Origin: Paulownia fortunei
Taxonomy: Eukaryota > Streptophyta > Magnoliopsida > Lamiales > Paulowniaceae
DNA: 64,000 bases
Assembly (NCBI GenBank): GCA_019321725.1
Contig: CM033120.1
Coordinates: 8,127,694 to 8,191,693, forward strand
Reading direction: 5' to 3'
Below are positions 1 to 12,896 of the stretch, piece by piece. Position numbers and translations under genes: made by a program. Under the pieces are notes generated by a model. It made no database searches and was not told where the DNA came from. It worked only from the letters and a program-made list of their open reading frames with translations. Positions within the stretch are counted from its first letter, which is position 1, and every line of letters starts with the position of its first letter.

Positions 1-1343
1 AGGGTTTCGACTCAATATCCATGCCCTAGGCTCAATCGGGAGATTAGATGATAGAAAGACTGTACTTGCATGGTATTCGTAATTGAAATAGGTTCGCACA
101 TTCACCTTCACATGTCTTGTGGGTTCTTGGAATTAATGAGTTAATTTCAAGAGAATTAATTAATTGGATTAATTAATCAGAACAATTAATTGTTCAACTA
201 AGTTACAAGAGTTGTGAGTCCACGACTAGTTTAAAGTGAACCTAAACCACACACAAAACTTGGACAAGTCCATTTCTAGCCTATAAATTAATCCAAATAT
301 TGGATTAAATTAATTAATGGGATTAAATTAATTCAAGTGTGGAATTAATTTAATTAATTAATTAGATTAATTGATTGAATCTAATTGGATTAGGAAGCCC
401 AATTGAAATATTTAATTAATTGATTGGATCAATTAAGTAAGATGGGTCTAATTAGTTAAATAAATAAATTTAATTAATTGGATCAATTAAAGTAGAATCT
501 AATTGATTACTTAGGCCTAGGCCCATTAGGTGTGGGTTTGTAGGAAGCCCATTAGAAAATTGGATTGAGAATCCAATTCCTAGAGGAAGTTGAATTGAGA
601 ATTCAATTTCTATGAGGTAATAAGGAAAAAGGAAAGTCCTTATGGGATAAGGAAACTTACCAAAATAGTTGGAGATAAGAAAGGAAGAAAAGTCCTATAT
701 AGAAAGAACTTGTGATAGTTTTGATTGACAATCTTCTTGGATATTTTTATGGGATTTTAATTGCAGATTTTTGTGAGAAGAAAAATAGTTTTTTTTCATC
801 CCCAAAAATTTGTCCCTCATTTCCTTTCAATCTCCAAAAGTTCACCAACCTTTTTATCTAGTTTAATTATTGATTTAATTGTTGAATTAATAATTAAATT
901 AAACACCTAAAACACTAATTGTTAGTGTGTTCTTATTCCAAATAAAATCGTTCTGGAATAGAATTATCGAATTGAAAACTACTAGCATAGGATTCGATTG
1001 CGAGTGAGCATCTAAGGTGTGGATACCGTTAGAGGGATAACATTTGGGATCCTAGAAGCGAATCAGATTTCAATCAAAGGGGTTTTGAATTGAACAACAT
1101 GGAGATACTTTCATTCAGGGATAACAATTTGAATAATTTCAATCCCTACATCAGGCGGAGTGCAAATCAATGTAAGAGTTTCTGAATTTTTTTTATTTTA
1201 ACTATCAGAAAACACACCACTGAGTAATCGCGAAAAGGCTCCACGATTCGTTTTAATTACATGTAATGTAATGTATATTTATGTTTTTGAAAAATTTTAA
1301 ATTCCGTTTCGTATATATTTTCCGGGACAGCGCGAACCCAACA
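1..1343 (+). repeat. Ty1/copia LTR, left end outside window
   Basis: The right half (about 790-1343) matches 17107-17695: both share the G-G-A-G-T-G-C-A-A-A-T-C stretch, 'aagtaatcgcgaaa' and a terminal 'cgcgaacccaa'. This is the usual 3' end of many plant copia LTRs, which sits just before a tRNA-Met primer site. No primer site follows at 1344, so this is a solo LTR or a truncated element. The left half is full of 'aattaatt' and has no coding potential. The strand is inferred from the LTR end only. Confidence 0.6.
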
Positions 1344-3015
1344 TAACCAACATTATATTTTTATATTCTTCATTCTTTGTTCATATTTATTTTATAATTC
1401 AAATCTTAAAATAGTATCATAGCAGAATTTGGACCTTTATTATGTATCTTTTTGCTTGCATGGATTGCATCTTGGAAAGCACACAAAATTTCATTTCGTG
1501 CCTATTCCTTCTCATGGGGGATGACTCATTCATATTTTCTTCATCTACAGGAGCACAATTCCTATTTTCTTCTTTACTTTAAGGAGTATCGAAAATTTGG
1601 CAATCCCCAGTTTTTGTGGAAAGTTTTGAGGCCGTTTGTTTATATTATTCAAAGGAATTTTTTTAATTTTTACCATTTAAAAACTCAGAAATATATTTAT
1701 TTTATTAATTTTTTAACATAAACTCCCTTTATTTTTTATTTCCAAGGCTTTTCAATCAAAGCAGAAACTAAAAACGCCCATTTTTAAATTTGTAGATGCT
1801 ATTTTCAGACCTATAATCTCTATTTTGTCAAAAAAGAACCCACATTATTAATGTTTGATATGATCTACTAATTTAAAAATAATTTAAATTCACTAATAAA
1901 TTAAATTATTTTTTCTATCCGCATAACATTGATGTGACATAAGGAACATATCAAATTAAATTCTCTCATTACCATTATATACCTATATAATCAAAATTAC
2001 CATAAACTAATCAAACACACTGATATATTTTTGCATAAAAATCTAGTGAAAATACTTTCACTCTTGAAATAAGGGAAATATGAAAATGAGCCTAAAAATG
2101 AAAACAAACAAACTCTTTCGGCCGGTTTGTTTTTATTTTCAATGCGGAATTTTTTTATTTTTGCTATTTTAAAATTTAACCTACTTATTACTATTTTAAA
2201 ATTTAACCTACTTATTGCTATTCTAAAAATGAAAACAAACAAACTCTTTCGGCCGGTTTGCATTTGTCTTACTTATTTTCATCAAAGTGATAATTCACTT
2301 TCAAACTTACTAACATTTCAACCTTTTTGATGTACTTATCAAAATTTATTTTCAAACCTACTAATATTTCATATTTTTTCATATAAAAAAAATTATAAAA
2401 TAAATATATTTTTAGTTTCAAACCTATATAGTTAATATAGAAATATAACTCATCAAAATATATTTGTACTTTTACACAAAAATCTACTAAAAATATTTTC
2501 GATCCTGAATATACTAGAAACATAAAAATGATATAAATAAAACCAAAGGGGCTCTTATCCAAGTTAAACACTTTCATTTGAATTTTCATGTTCAATTTGT
2601 GAGAGAGTGGTAACAAAAATCAAGATTTGATTTTTAATGTAATTAAAGATAGCAATAGTCATTATTTTAATTTCAGTCGAAATGTCAAAATCTCGAATTT
2701 CCTAGCTTTCCAAAATGAAATCCAACTTTCAGTTTAATTTTATAAAATTTTCACTGAAATTTGGAACATCTTCAAAATTTCTCACTTAAGTTAAAAAAAA
2801 TGAAAATATCTAAAAAAATTAAATATTCTTTTAGATGATATATTATACATGATTATAATTAATTTAATAATAAAATAATATACAATTATTAACTTCATAA
2901 TGAAATAAATGTAATAAAATATGAGAATGGTAATTTGTAATGAATAAGTATTGGCATAAAATTGAGCTCCAAAATTGAGCTCAATTTGTTATAGATCAAG
3001 TTTAAATACTAATGC
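1344..3015. other. AT-rich intergenic DNA, possible MITE remains
   Basis: No gene is supported. The short open frames here are low-complexity and unlike any protein I recognise. A 38-bp segment containing 'ctctttcggccggtttg' occurs twice without change (2092-2129 and 2223-2260). Near 1629 and 2545 there are weakly inverted 'ggccgtttgtttatatt'-like ends, so a decayed MITE is possible, but its ends cannot be fixed. Confidence 0.4.
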
Positions 3016-3023
3016 ATGTTCAT

Positions 3024-4297
3024 TAGGGGTGATTATCGTGCGGTTTTGCGGTTTTTTTCACTATTTTCAAATCGAATTTTTATATGTGGTTTTGTTGGAA
3101 AATAATTTCAAATTGCGATTTTGTCAAATAAAATGAAAGTGTGGTTTTAAGCGGTTACGGGCGGTTTGACGGTTTTTTACCAAAAAAAGAATTTATTAAG
3201 TTTTAAAAAATTAAGACATTAATACAAAAATTATTTGAACATGAAAATAACGCCATGATTTTTTGACTCTTGGAGGCTTTTGAATTGTTGAAAATCATAT
3301 GAGAGATACCCTAAAGATGGCAAAATGATGATTTTGCCCTTACTTGTCCGCCCGACAGCGCCTATTCTATCCAAGGCAGGGCCTGCAGCGCTTAGGCGCT
3401 ACAAGGCAGCGCCTAGGCGCTGCACTTGTTGCCCAAGATCCAACTCTGCAGCACTAATGACCTCTTTCAATCGATTTTTCACCATGTTCAAGACCAAAAT
3501 GGCTTTTGGTATTTTCATATAAATTGTATCCCTATGTCTTATCTTTCTATATATTCATGCATCAACTCAATATGACATATGTGGAGTGAGTTATATCCAA
3601 AATACCAAAATGTGTCATACCAAAAATTTTCAGTCTAGTGCTGCCTATTTAACTTGATTTTTCTTATTGAAATAGAAATAATTGGGTTTCATGATAAACA
3701 TAAAAGTTATATATCTATCTCTTGAATTTCCAATGGTTCAAAAAAAAGTAAAAATGATATTGGAGAAAAAAGTTATTATTAAAATACGAACACTGCCCTC
3801 AATAGCACAAAACAATGGATTATTCAAAATTTTAACCAAGTTTTATGTTTCTTTTCATTTTCTTCTCATTTTGCTATTACCTACAATATTTCAAACTAAA
3901 TACATAAAAAGTAACATAAACACTCGAAAATTATCAAAAAGTTAAGCAAATGGTACTCAATTAATGGATATAAAATCCATTCATCAATGGTTGTTGCTCT
4001 TGTTTTTTATCTTAGTTTAAGATTGAGAGATGTGAGTTGGAAGAAATAATAATTAGCTTAATTATTAAGGTTTTGTATAATAGGTTAATTACAAAATTAC
4101 TCTTTTAAGGTATAAATAAACGGTTTGGTTTTTTACGATTTTTTTAGCACCCAAACTGCCACCGCACCACTAAAATGGTGGTGTGGTTTTTGTTTCGTAT
4201 TTTAAATTATGATTTTTATGAAAAATCAATATTAACAGTATAGTGCGGGACGATTCGAATGGTTCGAGCGATTTTTTAAAAATTATGATCACCCCTA
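3024..4297. mobile_element. Non-autonomous hAT-like DNA transposon
   Basis: The ends are inverted: 'taggggtgattat' at 3024 and its near complement 'atgatcacccct a' ending at 4297. Subterminal repeats of 'gcggtttt' type lie at 3040-3175, as is common in hAT elements. The flanking 8 bp are atgttcat (3016-3023) and atatttat (4298-4305). They differ by two transitions and fit an aged 8-bp hAT target duplication. No transposase is present. The middle is occupied by an unrelated LTR piece. Confidence 0.65.
3340..3986 (-). repeat. LTR fragment nested in the hAT element
   Basis: This part aligns by eye with the outer third of the element D LTR (32460-33132). It shares the 'gcgcctaggcgc' palindromes, the 'attgtatccctatgtctt' stretch, and 'tttcaaactaaatacataaaaagtaac' near the end. 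It ends in 'cattcatca', matching 'aacttatca' at the D LTR terminus. Only about 650 of roughly 1,900 bp are present, so it is truncated on its left side. The short open frame at 3325-3522 falls in it and is not a gene. Confidence 0.6.
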
Positions 4298-7200
4298 ATA
4301 TTTATAGTAGTAATATACCAGTTCAACAAGGTGCAATGCACACAAGTGTATCACCATCATATTTTTTTGGTTTTTTCTTTTGTTTATAGTTAGGTCGTAC
4401 TATCATCATTTAATGTCATAGGTTGTATATTGTCAATATTTAATAAATAATTTATATTTATAATATGAAAGTGGATGTAGGAGAGAATAATTATAGTGAT
4501 ATTGAGTCTCCTAGAAACTTACGTGGTTATAAATTATGGATTTTATCAATATTACATGTGTTTTGTCTAGGATAATTTTTTATTTAATTTAGTCATTCTT
4601 TATTATCAAAACATAGTATGTTTTATTATTTTTAAATTTACAGCAACCGGTTTGAATCTTATTATTTAGTAAAACATGTTTTATATACATCATATATACA
4701 CATAATAATTAGTTTAAAAAATGCACCATTGTGTTAGTAGTTAAAATTTAATTATTTTTTAAACGTTTCATAGTTTATCTAAAATCGACAACTAAAATTT
4801 GGATATACTTTGTATTTCCATCGATTTTTCATAAATTTACAATTTTAAAATATGCATGATACTGATATTTAATATCTTGACAAAAATATATATATCAAAT
4901 TCTTTGTTCTGATATTTGTGATCCTATATGATTTAATTTTAATTGGGAGAGTTTTTTCCGCAAAAAATATAAAGATGATAGTTGTAATCCAAAGAAAGAA
5001 ATAATGTACTTTATCCCTATGGAGATTACCCATAAATATTAGCCGTATGTCCGAACATTTGTTATATTTTTATATTTTTCTCTCTCTCTCTTCATTTACA
5101 ATTCAAAGCTTAACACCACTTATTGTATCTGAATAAACTACGACCATTCGATTAGGGGCAGTAAATCTGAAATTGTTAGGTTTGAGGATCTCTAAACCAA
5201 CTAATGCTTCAAAAAAAGAATAATTAGGATAGTATTCTTATAAATAAGTCTGGCCTATTTTTATTTACGAGAGTTGATTTGAATGCCTTCATGTCACCCA
5301 TACCCATTCCTTTGTTTTGTATCTTCTTTTTTAGGAACTTTACTGCTTTTTAGAATTACTGAAGACCAGCAATGTTGTTAGGGATAGTGCTAAGGCATGT
5401 GTTAGTTTATTATTTGCTGAATTAATAAAATAATAGTTTATACTTATTTTTTGCATATTGATATGTTTATAAATATTAAAAAAATTGTATTTATTAATGT
5501 GATCATAATCATAGAATGCTGTATGTAAATGTTACATACTAGAGGATTAAGATTGTGAATAATTTCATAATGAAATCAATTAAAGTTGTGGTCTTTAATC
5601 ATTATTAGCGTGGTCCACTAGTATTGAGAATGTAATAGTTTTAACTGAACTATTTTATAGTGACATTTGAATGGATGCACTTTATATAATGTGATTATAA
5701 AAGACTGGGCTAGATGTAATTTTAATTTTTTCACAAATTTTTATTATTTTTTGAAAATTCAAATAACATCATTAGATGATCATACATGGATTGACGTGGT
5801 ATGATTTGCTCGTTAAAGGTTTATTAATTAACATTTCTAAGCACTTGTATTTTAGGATCATATTGAGATAGGTAGCTAGAAATGTAACTTACACATATAG
5901 AATCCATACATTCCTGTGGAAAGTGAAAATACAATTTCCTTGATTAGTTAATTCTAGAATTTGATGTTTAAGTGCTCAATATGTAACTTGCTTTTAAATT
6001 AACTATTTACTAGTGAATTAAATATAGATAAAGAATAAGAAATAATTGGAGAGGTTAAAGAAAAACCTAGTTCTATTTATGAATCGTATATGGAGGGTCA
6101 AACAGTATGTAATGATTATATTGATGGACTACTTTGTATTAATTAGAGTATATTGTTTTATAATTATTAAAGTGCAATTCTAGATTTTTAGTGTAGTAAT
6201 ATTGAAATTAATAAATTTGTATTAATTAAAGAATTTAATTAATTATCAAAATTTGTTGGAGCTTGTAATTGTAGGTCCATAGGTCCCCATTCCACATTCG
6301 TAAATTGTTTGTGGACCAAGCATAGTTATGCCAGAAATTGCTTCAGCTAATGAGAGTATTACACATAATTAAGTTATTCTCAGGTATATTTCTATGATTG
6401 GTGTGATCGCTTATTCCTTTTACTGAGTTTTTGTATAGAGATATGCTCCGAAGGCATGTGAGTAATATGGGATTATGTAGATTTGATTTTTGTGGCTTGT
6501 GAGAATATTTAATGATTAATAAGATATATTTGTGTTCTCATTATCAGGTTGGTACTGGGTTTGTGAGTTGTTACCAAGCTTTGATTGGCCCTCCCACATA
6601 GGCAATCACCCTAGCACTATGAGAGCGAGCAGGATAAGACTTAAAAGATAATATCTTATAATTGAGGTTCGTGAATGATCGCCTTTATGCTTGGATGAGC
6701 GAGGAAGGTTAATCTACATAACTTATAGTTGTCTTAGCTTGGAAGCTAAGATGAGATTAGACTTGATCAATTATGAAGCATGTTCAAACATCACAACAAG
6801 CCTGTTTGTAGATGAACGTGTGAATTGCTAGAAGGCATTTTGGAGAGTGATTTATGGTGGTGTGTAAGTTAGGTGCTTGGATAGCAACTAGATTTAGGCT
6901 CATATGATGTTTAGAGTGTGACATGCCCAAATTGAGTTGAAACTCCATCATATTATATATTCATACTACATGTGGTTTAAGGCAACCTCCTATGAGAAGT
7001 GACTGAATGGATCCCTACTTCGTTACTATGTGAGCCCATATTATTATTTATACCCTTTGGTAGTCTTAACCATGTCATGAAGTATAAGCTTGATGATGTT
7101 ATTGTAGCATGTATCCATTTGCCAAGGATGATTTGGTCTGTCAGAGCATGTCTAGAAAAGCTGTCAAGTCCAAACTGATTGGCATGAGAGGCCGAGGAAG

Positions 7201-8132
7201 AACTAAATTAGTAACGCACTTATGTTCTACGGTTCATAGTCTAGTTGACTATGTTGAAATGTGTTTGACAAGTCATGAATATAGAAACCTATTTTAGTAA
7301 GTCGAGCATGCTCTACTTATTTTCACTAAGGGATCTAGAGATACTTGATCGGGTGTGACCCCTTATTTTGGGGTACACAATGAGTTATTGAGTTGTAAGG
7401 TTATGTTAATTTACTGATGACTATATATAACTCTCCTTACCTATCCTTTCTCACTTGGTCGCACATCTTATTTCTTATATAAAAGAAATGACGTGAGATT
7501 GAGAAAGTATATGATGATGAGATTCAAGGAGATTAGTCAAATATGTATAAATAAGAGACATTGGAAATTGCATTGAGTTGAATGTTAATCCCACAATTTG
7601 GATGGGATTATAATTTCTAATTGGATTGAAATTCTTCCTTGTGCAGGAAAAGATATATATGAATTTTTTCTTGAGTAGGATGAGATAGATATCTCTATAT
7701 TTATCAAATCCCTATTCTAATGGAACAACAAATCAACATATTCTCTTAAGACACTCTCTCCATATTTTTTTCTTTGTACATTTTTCTCTTTACGTCTTTC
7801 CTTAAAGCATCACCATAGAACTCCAAAGATTTGAGGTGTATGATTGAGTGGATAACTTTAGTAGCTATCAACCACCGTGAGATAAAGCATGTCTGTGGTT
7901 AATTTTGAGCAATGAATACATGGATTATGGACATATTCATGGTTTGATTGAAGTGGGGTTTGCAGACGAGCTTGATTCATGATGCATAGATTGGTAATTC
8001 CATTGCGTATAGGTATACTTAATCCACTCGATTATGTGATCGTGCTCATATTGATTATGTGATATGTGTTAACATTCAAAATGAATTATCAATTTTACAA
8101 CACTAACATTATGTATCGTGAATCATTAAGAA
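4298..8132. other. No gene seen; probable old retroelement debris
   Basis: Nearly 4 kb without a credible coding region. From about 5380 to 7990 the base composition is less extreme and phrases such as 'ggtccataggtcccc' suggest a decayed LTR-type repeat, but no primer site, polypurine tract or paired LTR is visible. The open frame at 7109-7297 has no recognisable domain. Confidence 0.35.
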
Positions 8133-8383
8133 ATACTCTCTCCATTTCAATATTATGGGTCTAGTTTGACTCTATACAAAATTTTAGCTTAGAGATGAAA
8201 AAATATAAGTTTTGTATATTTTTATAATATTACTTTAAAAAGTAGTGGTTGAAAGTTGGTAAGGTAACATCATTACTTTAATTTTGAAGATAGTGTAAGG
8301 GAAAAAAATCATTTTACAATCTTAAAACTAATTTTGAAACATCTTAAAAAAATGAAACTAATAAATTTAGGATTGAAATAGTA
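8133..8383. mobile_element. Stowaway-like (Tc1/mariner) MITE
   Basis: The element starts 'tactctctccatttcaatat' and ends with the approximate complement '...tttaggattgaaatagta', flanked by TA on both sides. The 'ctccctccattcca' type of terminus, about 250 bp length and lack of coding capacity fit plant Stowaway MITEs. The inverted ends are imperfect. Confidence 0.6.
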
Positions 8384-8574
8384 TAAAATGGATCATTCTG
8401 CAGTGGATTGGGTAGGTTGCATCTATTCCACTTATGGTCATAGGATCATAGGAGAATAGAGTCAGAATAGTGCCTTGATTTGATCATCCTTATACTCTTG
8501 TGAAATCAATTGTATTCATATTAATATTATTAAATAGCAATCTTCATCTTAAATTCATTATAAAAATTAGATTA

Positions 8575-9389
8575 TACTTGGCATGGTAGATTAGGTTACA
8601 TTGGGCAAGACAAGATGCATCGACTTATGAGAGTAGGACTATTGGGTTCTCTTTCTATAGTCGATTTGCCTACTTGTGAGCATTATCTTGGTGGAAAGAT
8701 GACACGAAAACCATTTGAAAAGGCCATTAGGGCAGAATTTTCATTACAATTAATCCATTTAGATATCTGCGATCCAATGAATATGAAGGCTAGGCATGGA
8801 GCCTCGTATTTCACTATGTTTATAAATGATTTCATGCATTTTGGTCATGTCTATTTGATTTCTCACAAGTCTGCGACACTAGAGTGTTATAAACATTATG
8901 TAAATAAAGTGATGAATCAAATGGATAAAATAATAAAGACTTTAAGAACTGATCGAGGACGTGAATATCTATCTGATCAATTCAAGGATCTATGTAATGA
9001 AAAAGGAATAATTTGACAATTGGCCAATCCTCACACACCTCAATAGAATGGCATTGTTGAGAGAAGGAATAGAACATTATTAGATATGATGAGGTCTATG
9101 ATGGCGCAAGCGAACTTACCCATTTCCTTTTAGAGAGATGCTTTGTTAACTACGACCTATATTTTGAACAAAATGCCTTCAAAATTAGTACCTTCTATAC
9201 CATATGAACTTTAGATTAGTAGAAATCTAGACCTAAGCAACCTTAGACTCTGGGGATCAGCTGCTTACATTCATGATTCTTCTAGTAAATTTGAACAATT
9301 AGGTCCTCAAGGAAATAAGTGTATCTTTAGTAGATACTCTAAGCAGTCTAAATGTTATGTGTTCATAGGTGAACAAGATGATGGAAGTA
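8575..9389 (+). pseudogene. Ty1/copia integrase fragment
   Basis: Translation begins in the GAG-pre-integrase zinc region (T-W-H-G-R-L-G-Y-I-G, then L-P-T-C-E). It continues through the integrase core with LIHLDICDP, LRTDRGREY and NGIVERRNRT, which hold the D, D and E positions. The C-terminal part reads LRLWGSAAYIHDSS and YVFIGEQDDGS. Several in-frame stops (for example after E-K-G-I-I at 9016) show it is dead. It is cut at 9389 by the LTR of element A. The protease, gag and RT parts are absent here. Confidence 0.85.
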
Positions 9390-9882
9390 TGTTACAACTT
9401 TAAGGTTGCGAACACAAATGCATTTTATATCAAGTAATAAATTTTTCATGAGTTCGAGGTCGATCCAAAGGGAAGTTGTTTAAAGTTTTCAAGATTATAT
9501 TTCTTAAAATATGGGCTTTATGTGGTTTAAATTATAAAAGAAAATTTGTGTTATAACTAAGAAATCAAAGTAATAAAAGTATTGAGGATTAGAGATCTAC
9601 TCTTGAGTTTTGGATAGATGAACAATTATTTATTATTCTTTTTACATCTTTTAAATGTCACTATTAGAATCCATATACAATAAAAGTTCTAATGGAAATA
9701 TGTTATCATATAGCTCATGCATTAAAGTGATCACAATATTGTCTTACTATCTGTAAATTATCTCTGAACTCCAACATTTATTTATGGGTTCAAGTATTAT
9801 GCATATCTTTATTTATAATAAATCAAGGTTTCACGTTTTTGCAGTCAGTATAGTAGAACCAGACATTTAGCTAAATGAACCT

Positions 9883-11780
9883 ACAACATCCAAAGCTTCT
9901 TTAAAGCCCGTCCCAAACCACTTCTCGGAGGTGACACTGATGGAGGACTTTACCTTTCTCTTTTAAAGAATGGCCTTTACAGCGCCCTATGCTGATTCCC
10001 ACTTTCACTTTACCCCCTATTCTCCTGTTTGAGCCAGCATAACAGAGCTTGCATGCTCCTCCTCCTTTGATGCTTCTAGATTAGTAGGAACCAACGGACT
10101 CGCTTCTTTCTTGGGACAGATCTCTGCTCAATACCTATATTCTCCATATTCAAAACAAAGAATTTCATTGCCTCTCAATCACTTGCGAATGAGAATTGAC
10201 CCATAGATGTGAGACAAGCTACTTTGTAAAGTCTAGTTTAAGATAAACCCTGGCCTATTTTCCCCTAGATGATTTAACAGATTTAGAATCAATTTTTATT
10301 ACACGACCTAGCTTGCTCCTAAGACGAAGCAAGATATGCTCCTTGAAATATGATATGGATAAGCTTAGAAATCTAATCCAAACAAGGCTTGAATTGATAG
10401 ACGCTAAGGATGGTCTAAACTTTGGGCATAACTTGCTAACCGAAGCGGGCTCACCCGACATGATCGTATAAAGGGACCCATTGAAAGTCTGGCTTTTCAT
10501 TAACTAGATCTTTTTTGATTCTCTCTGTCCTTCCGTATCTACCCTTGCTTAGCTTGATTTGTTCATGGATACTTTTTTTACTTTTGCAGCTAGCATTCAA
10601 ATTTCGATAGAGCTAACCTCACGATGGAGACTCCCATTTTTCCTAAAACCTCTAACTTGCAAGTTCTTTGATAGTTTGGGTGGAGAACATTCACCATTTC
10701 CTAAGAAAGATTCAATCTCGCTATGCGCATCTCGCTCTAAATAGCGTTAAACAGATCCATGTTCTCAAAGAGGAATCCAATGGTAGCTCAAGGGTTTACA
10801 ATGAATACGAATACCAAGTGCAAGGTGATTCGCATATAGCCATTAGATTAGATCCGGACTGGACTTCGTGCCTATGCTATGAAGGTGGGAATGACTAGAC
10901 ACGGATTCACAGGCGAGAGAGACAAGTTGATATTAGCATCTCTAACAGAAAGAGAGAAAAAGTAAGGATGGATCCGAATGAGGCTTAAAGGTAGCGGGTT
11001 GCTACTAAGCTAAAGGACCATTTCGTCACCTAAGCCGAAAAAAGAAAGAGTTAGATTTAGATCCCTAAATTCAAAGTAGGGAAATGAAAATAGAACTGAT
11101 TCAACTTATCCCATACCCAGGGGGCCTTTGAAAATAGTTCAGCTAGCTCTCACTATCAGTTTAGTATCTTATCCCCGCTCTACTGGTTGTTCAACTAGTG
11201 TTAGTCTTCTATATGTTGTCCTCCACTCTATAGTTCTTAGTATACGGTTAGGTAGGGAATATTATTGACTATCTTTATTATTCCACCCACGCCATCCTCT
11301 ATTATATACTCTTAGATCAGTCATCGCGAATGAAACCGTTACATATGCAATGCAATTCTTTGGTTGTCCGTACACGTGCAAGAGAAAGCTTTCCATCATC
11401 AGTTAGTTGTTTTTGCTCCAGACTTCAATAATGAGCCTGAACCTGAACCTGATGGATTACGTCAAACAGTTCTTTGGATTAGCAAGAATTCATGTCACTA
11501 AGAATCGAGAAGAGAGCTCTACCATTGAAATGTCCATCACGTGACGCGGCCTGGGCTTTCATAGCTTCGATGAGACTAAGTGGTCCCTGACATTCATTCT
11601 ACCCCAGTCGATAGCTCTCCAAAGTTCCGACTCTTTCTTTCTATACACAAAAATGGGAATCACCTACTTGCCTTCTGGCACAACACATACTCTCACTCAT
11701 AAGAGCACACCACAAAGGACCCTTCCAAGCAAGCAAGGACCTCGCTAGAGACCCGACTGGGCTTTTCTTTAGAAAGGATT
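9883..11780. other. Mitochondrial-looking insert (candidate NUMT)
   Basis: LTR A stops at 'gctaaatgaacc' and resumes at 'caagcatttgttgtg' 1.9 kb later. The DNA between is unlike its surroundings: G+C is 29/60 in 10021-10080 and 30/60 in 11521-11580, against strongly AT-rich flanks. Its style (balanced composition, runs such as 'gaaagaaagag', no long open frames) resembles plant mitochondrial intergenic DNA. There is no target duplication, as expected for end-joining insertion. I recognise no mitochondrial gene. It contains a LINE ORF1 fragment, which plant mitochondrial genomes can carry. Confidence 0.4.
10050..10500 (-). pseudogene. LINE ORF1 fragment (DUF4283 plus CCHC)
   Basis: The minus-strand frame 10500-10255 contains PKFRPSLASINSSLVWIRFL, I-S-Y-F-K-E-H-I-L-L-R-L and G-R-V-I-K-I-D. 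This is the typical order of the DUF4283 domain in plant L1 ORF1 ('F.PS.A.I....VW.R...LP.EY....L..I...G....ID'). Downstream (about 10165-10105) a degenerate knuckle reads C-F-E-Y-G-E-Y-R-Y-stop-A-E-I-C. Stops and frameshifts make it a relic. It lies wholly within the mitochondrial-looking insert. Confidence 0.5.
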
Positions 11781-12883
11781 TCAAGCATTTGTTGTGTCAT
11801 TACTAATATATAAATAAAAAAAGTGTAGTCATAAATTAAGTCAATAATACAACCATTTAAATGTTATGTACCTTTATAATCATTCATCTTCCTCCATCAT
11901 GAGGTTCATTCTTTCTTTCAGCTAAATAAAATTTAGAATGACATAATAAAAGAAGAAAATATTAAAAATAGAAGAAAAACTAGAGAAGACATTTCTATTA
12001 CTACTAGAAAACTTAGCTTAAAGAAAGGCAACAATAAAACTCTTTTTCTCCCCTCTAAGTTTGTTTGTTAGTATGTTGAATGACATCCAAGAAGCCCTAT
12101 TTATAGTAGAAGAGTGCCCTAAATTGGCATTTCCAAATTCACTCCGAATGTACTCCAAATTTGCTTCAAATGTACCCTAAATTCACATGTCCTTGGATCT
12201 AAATATTGTCACGCATTTTTCTCAATGAAATCAGTTGCTTTTGGAAAAGTGGTCAACATGAAAGTTGTAGATTTTCTATTAGCTTCATTTTACAACTTGA
12301 ATCACTTAATTCAAATCCATAGGGAGAAAGTTATGTATGATTTCAAGAGATATGTCAGCATAGATAATATATCTCTTCCAATACAAATATTTAGATGAAT
12401 TTTTTGATTTTATTAATGCAAAATTATGTTGGGCTTCCAACAACAAAGTTGTAGTTCTATTTCTTAGCTTACAAATGCCATAAGATTAAGGTCTATAATG
12501 ATTTTAAGTATGGAGTTATGCCTAAAATACGAAAATTGCTCAAGTTTAGAAACATGTTGATTTTGAATTTAATACAAGTCCAATAATCACTTATAAAGTT
12601 TAAGTGATTTTTTGTATATATTTTGATCTACAAATGATGGCTTAGGTAAAAATGACTCTTTTCATCTAATTGTGATGCTTTTTTAATCCAATAAAATGTT
12701 ATCTCCCAACTTGCTTACAAAACGTGTTGTCTTCTTCAGTTTCATTTTAGTTTTTTTTTTTATCTTTTTTTGTTCATTGATTCCTTAACACAAACTATTA
12801 TAAAAAAACATTATTAACACGAACAAAATAAGAAAAATATAAAGGATTTGATAAAAAAATATGACAAAAATATACACTTATCA

Positions 12884-12896
12884 AATTCCCCCACTT
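12884..12896 (-). other. Element A polypurine tract
   Basis: On the minus strand the bases are AAGTGGGGGAATT directly before the LTR start TGATAAGTG. This is the expected plus-strand primer of the element and is nearly the same as in C. Confidence 0.75.

Larger units (their letters stand above)
9390..12883 (-). repeat. Element A 3' LTR, split by a 1.9-kb insert
   Basis: In plus orientation the LTR runs from 'tgttacaactttaagg' to 'atacacttatca', matching both ends of the element C LTRs. Removing the insert leaves about 1.6 kb, the same length as the C LTRs. Its middle (about 12,100-12,600) differs from C but matches the element B LTR, so A and B share one LTR subtype. A TATA motif on the minus strand ('ctataaataggg') lies near 12,100. 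Confidence 0.8.

Noticed and set aside
1452..1721. 89-residue open frame rich in Phe and Tyr
   Set aside because: AT-rich chance frame with no domain or gene signals.
2269..2616. 115-residue minus-strand open frame
   Set aside because: Composition (Lys, Phe, Tyr, Ile) simply mirrors AT-rich DNA and it overlaps other frames; no domain.
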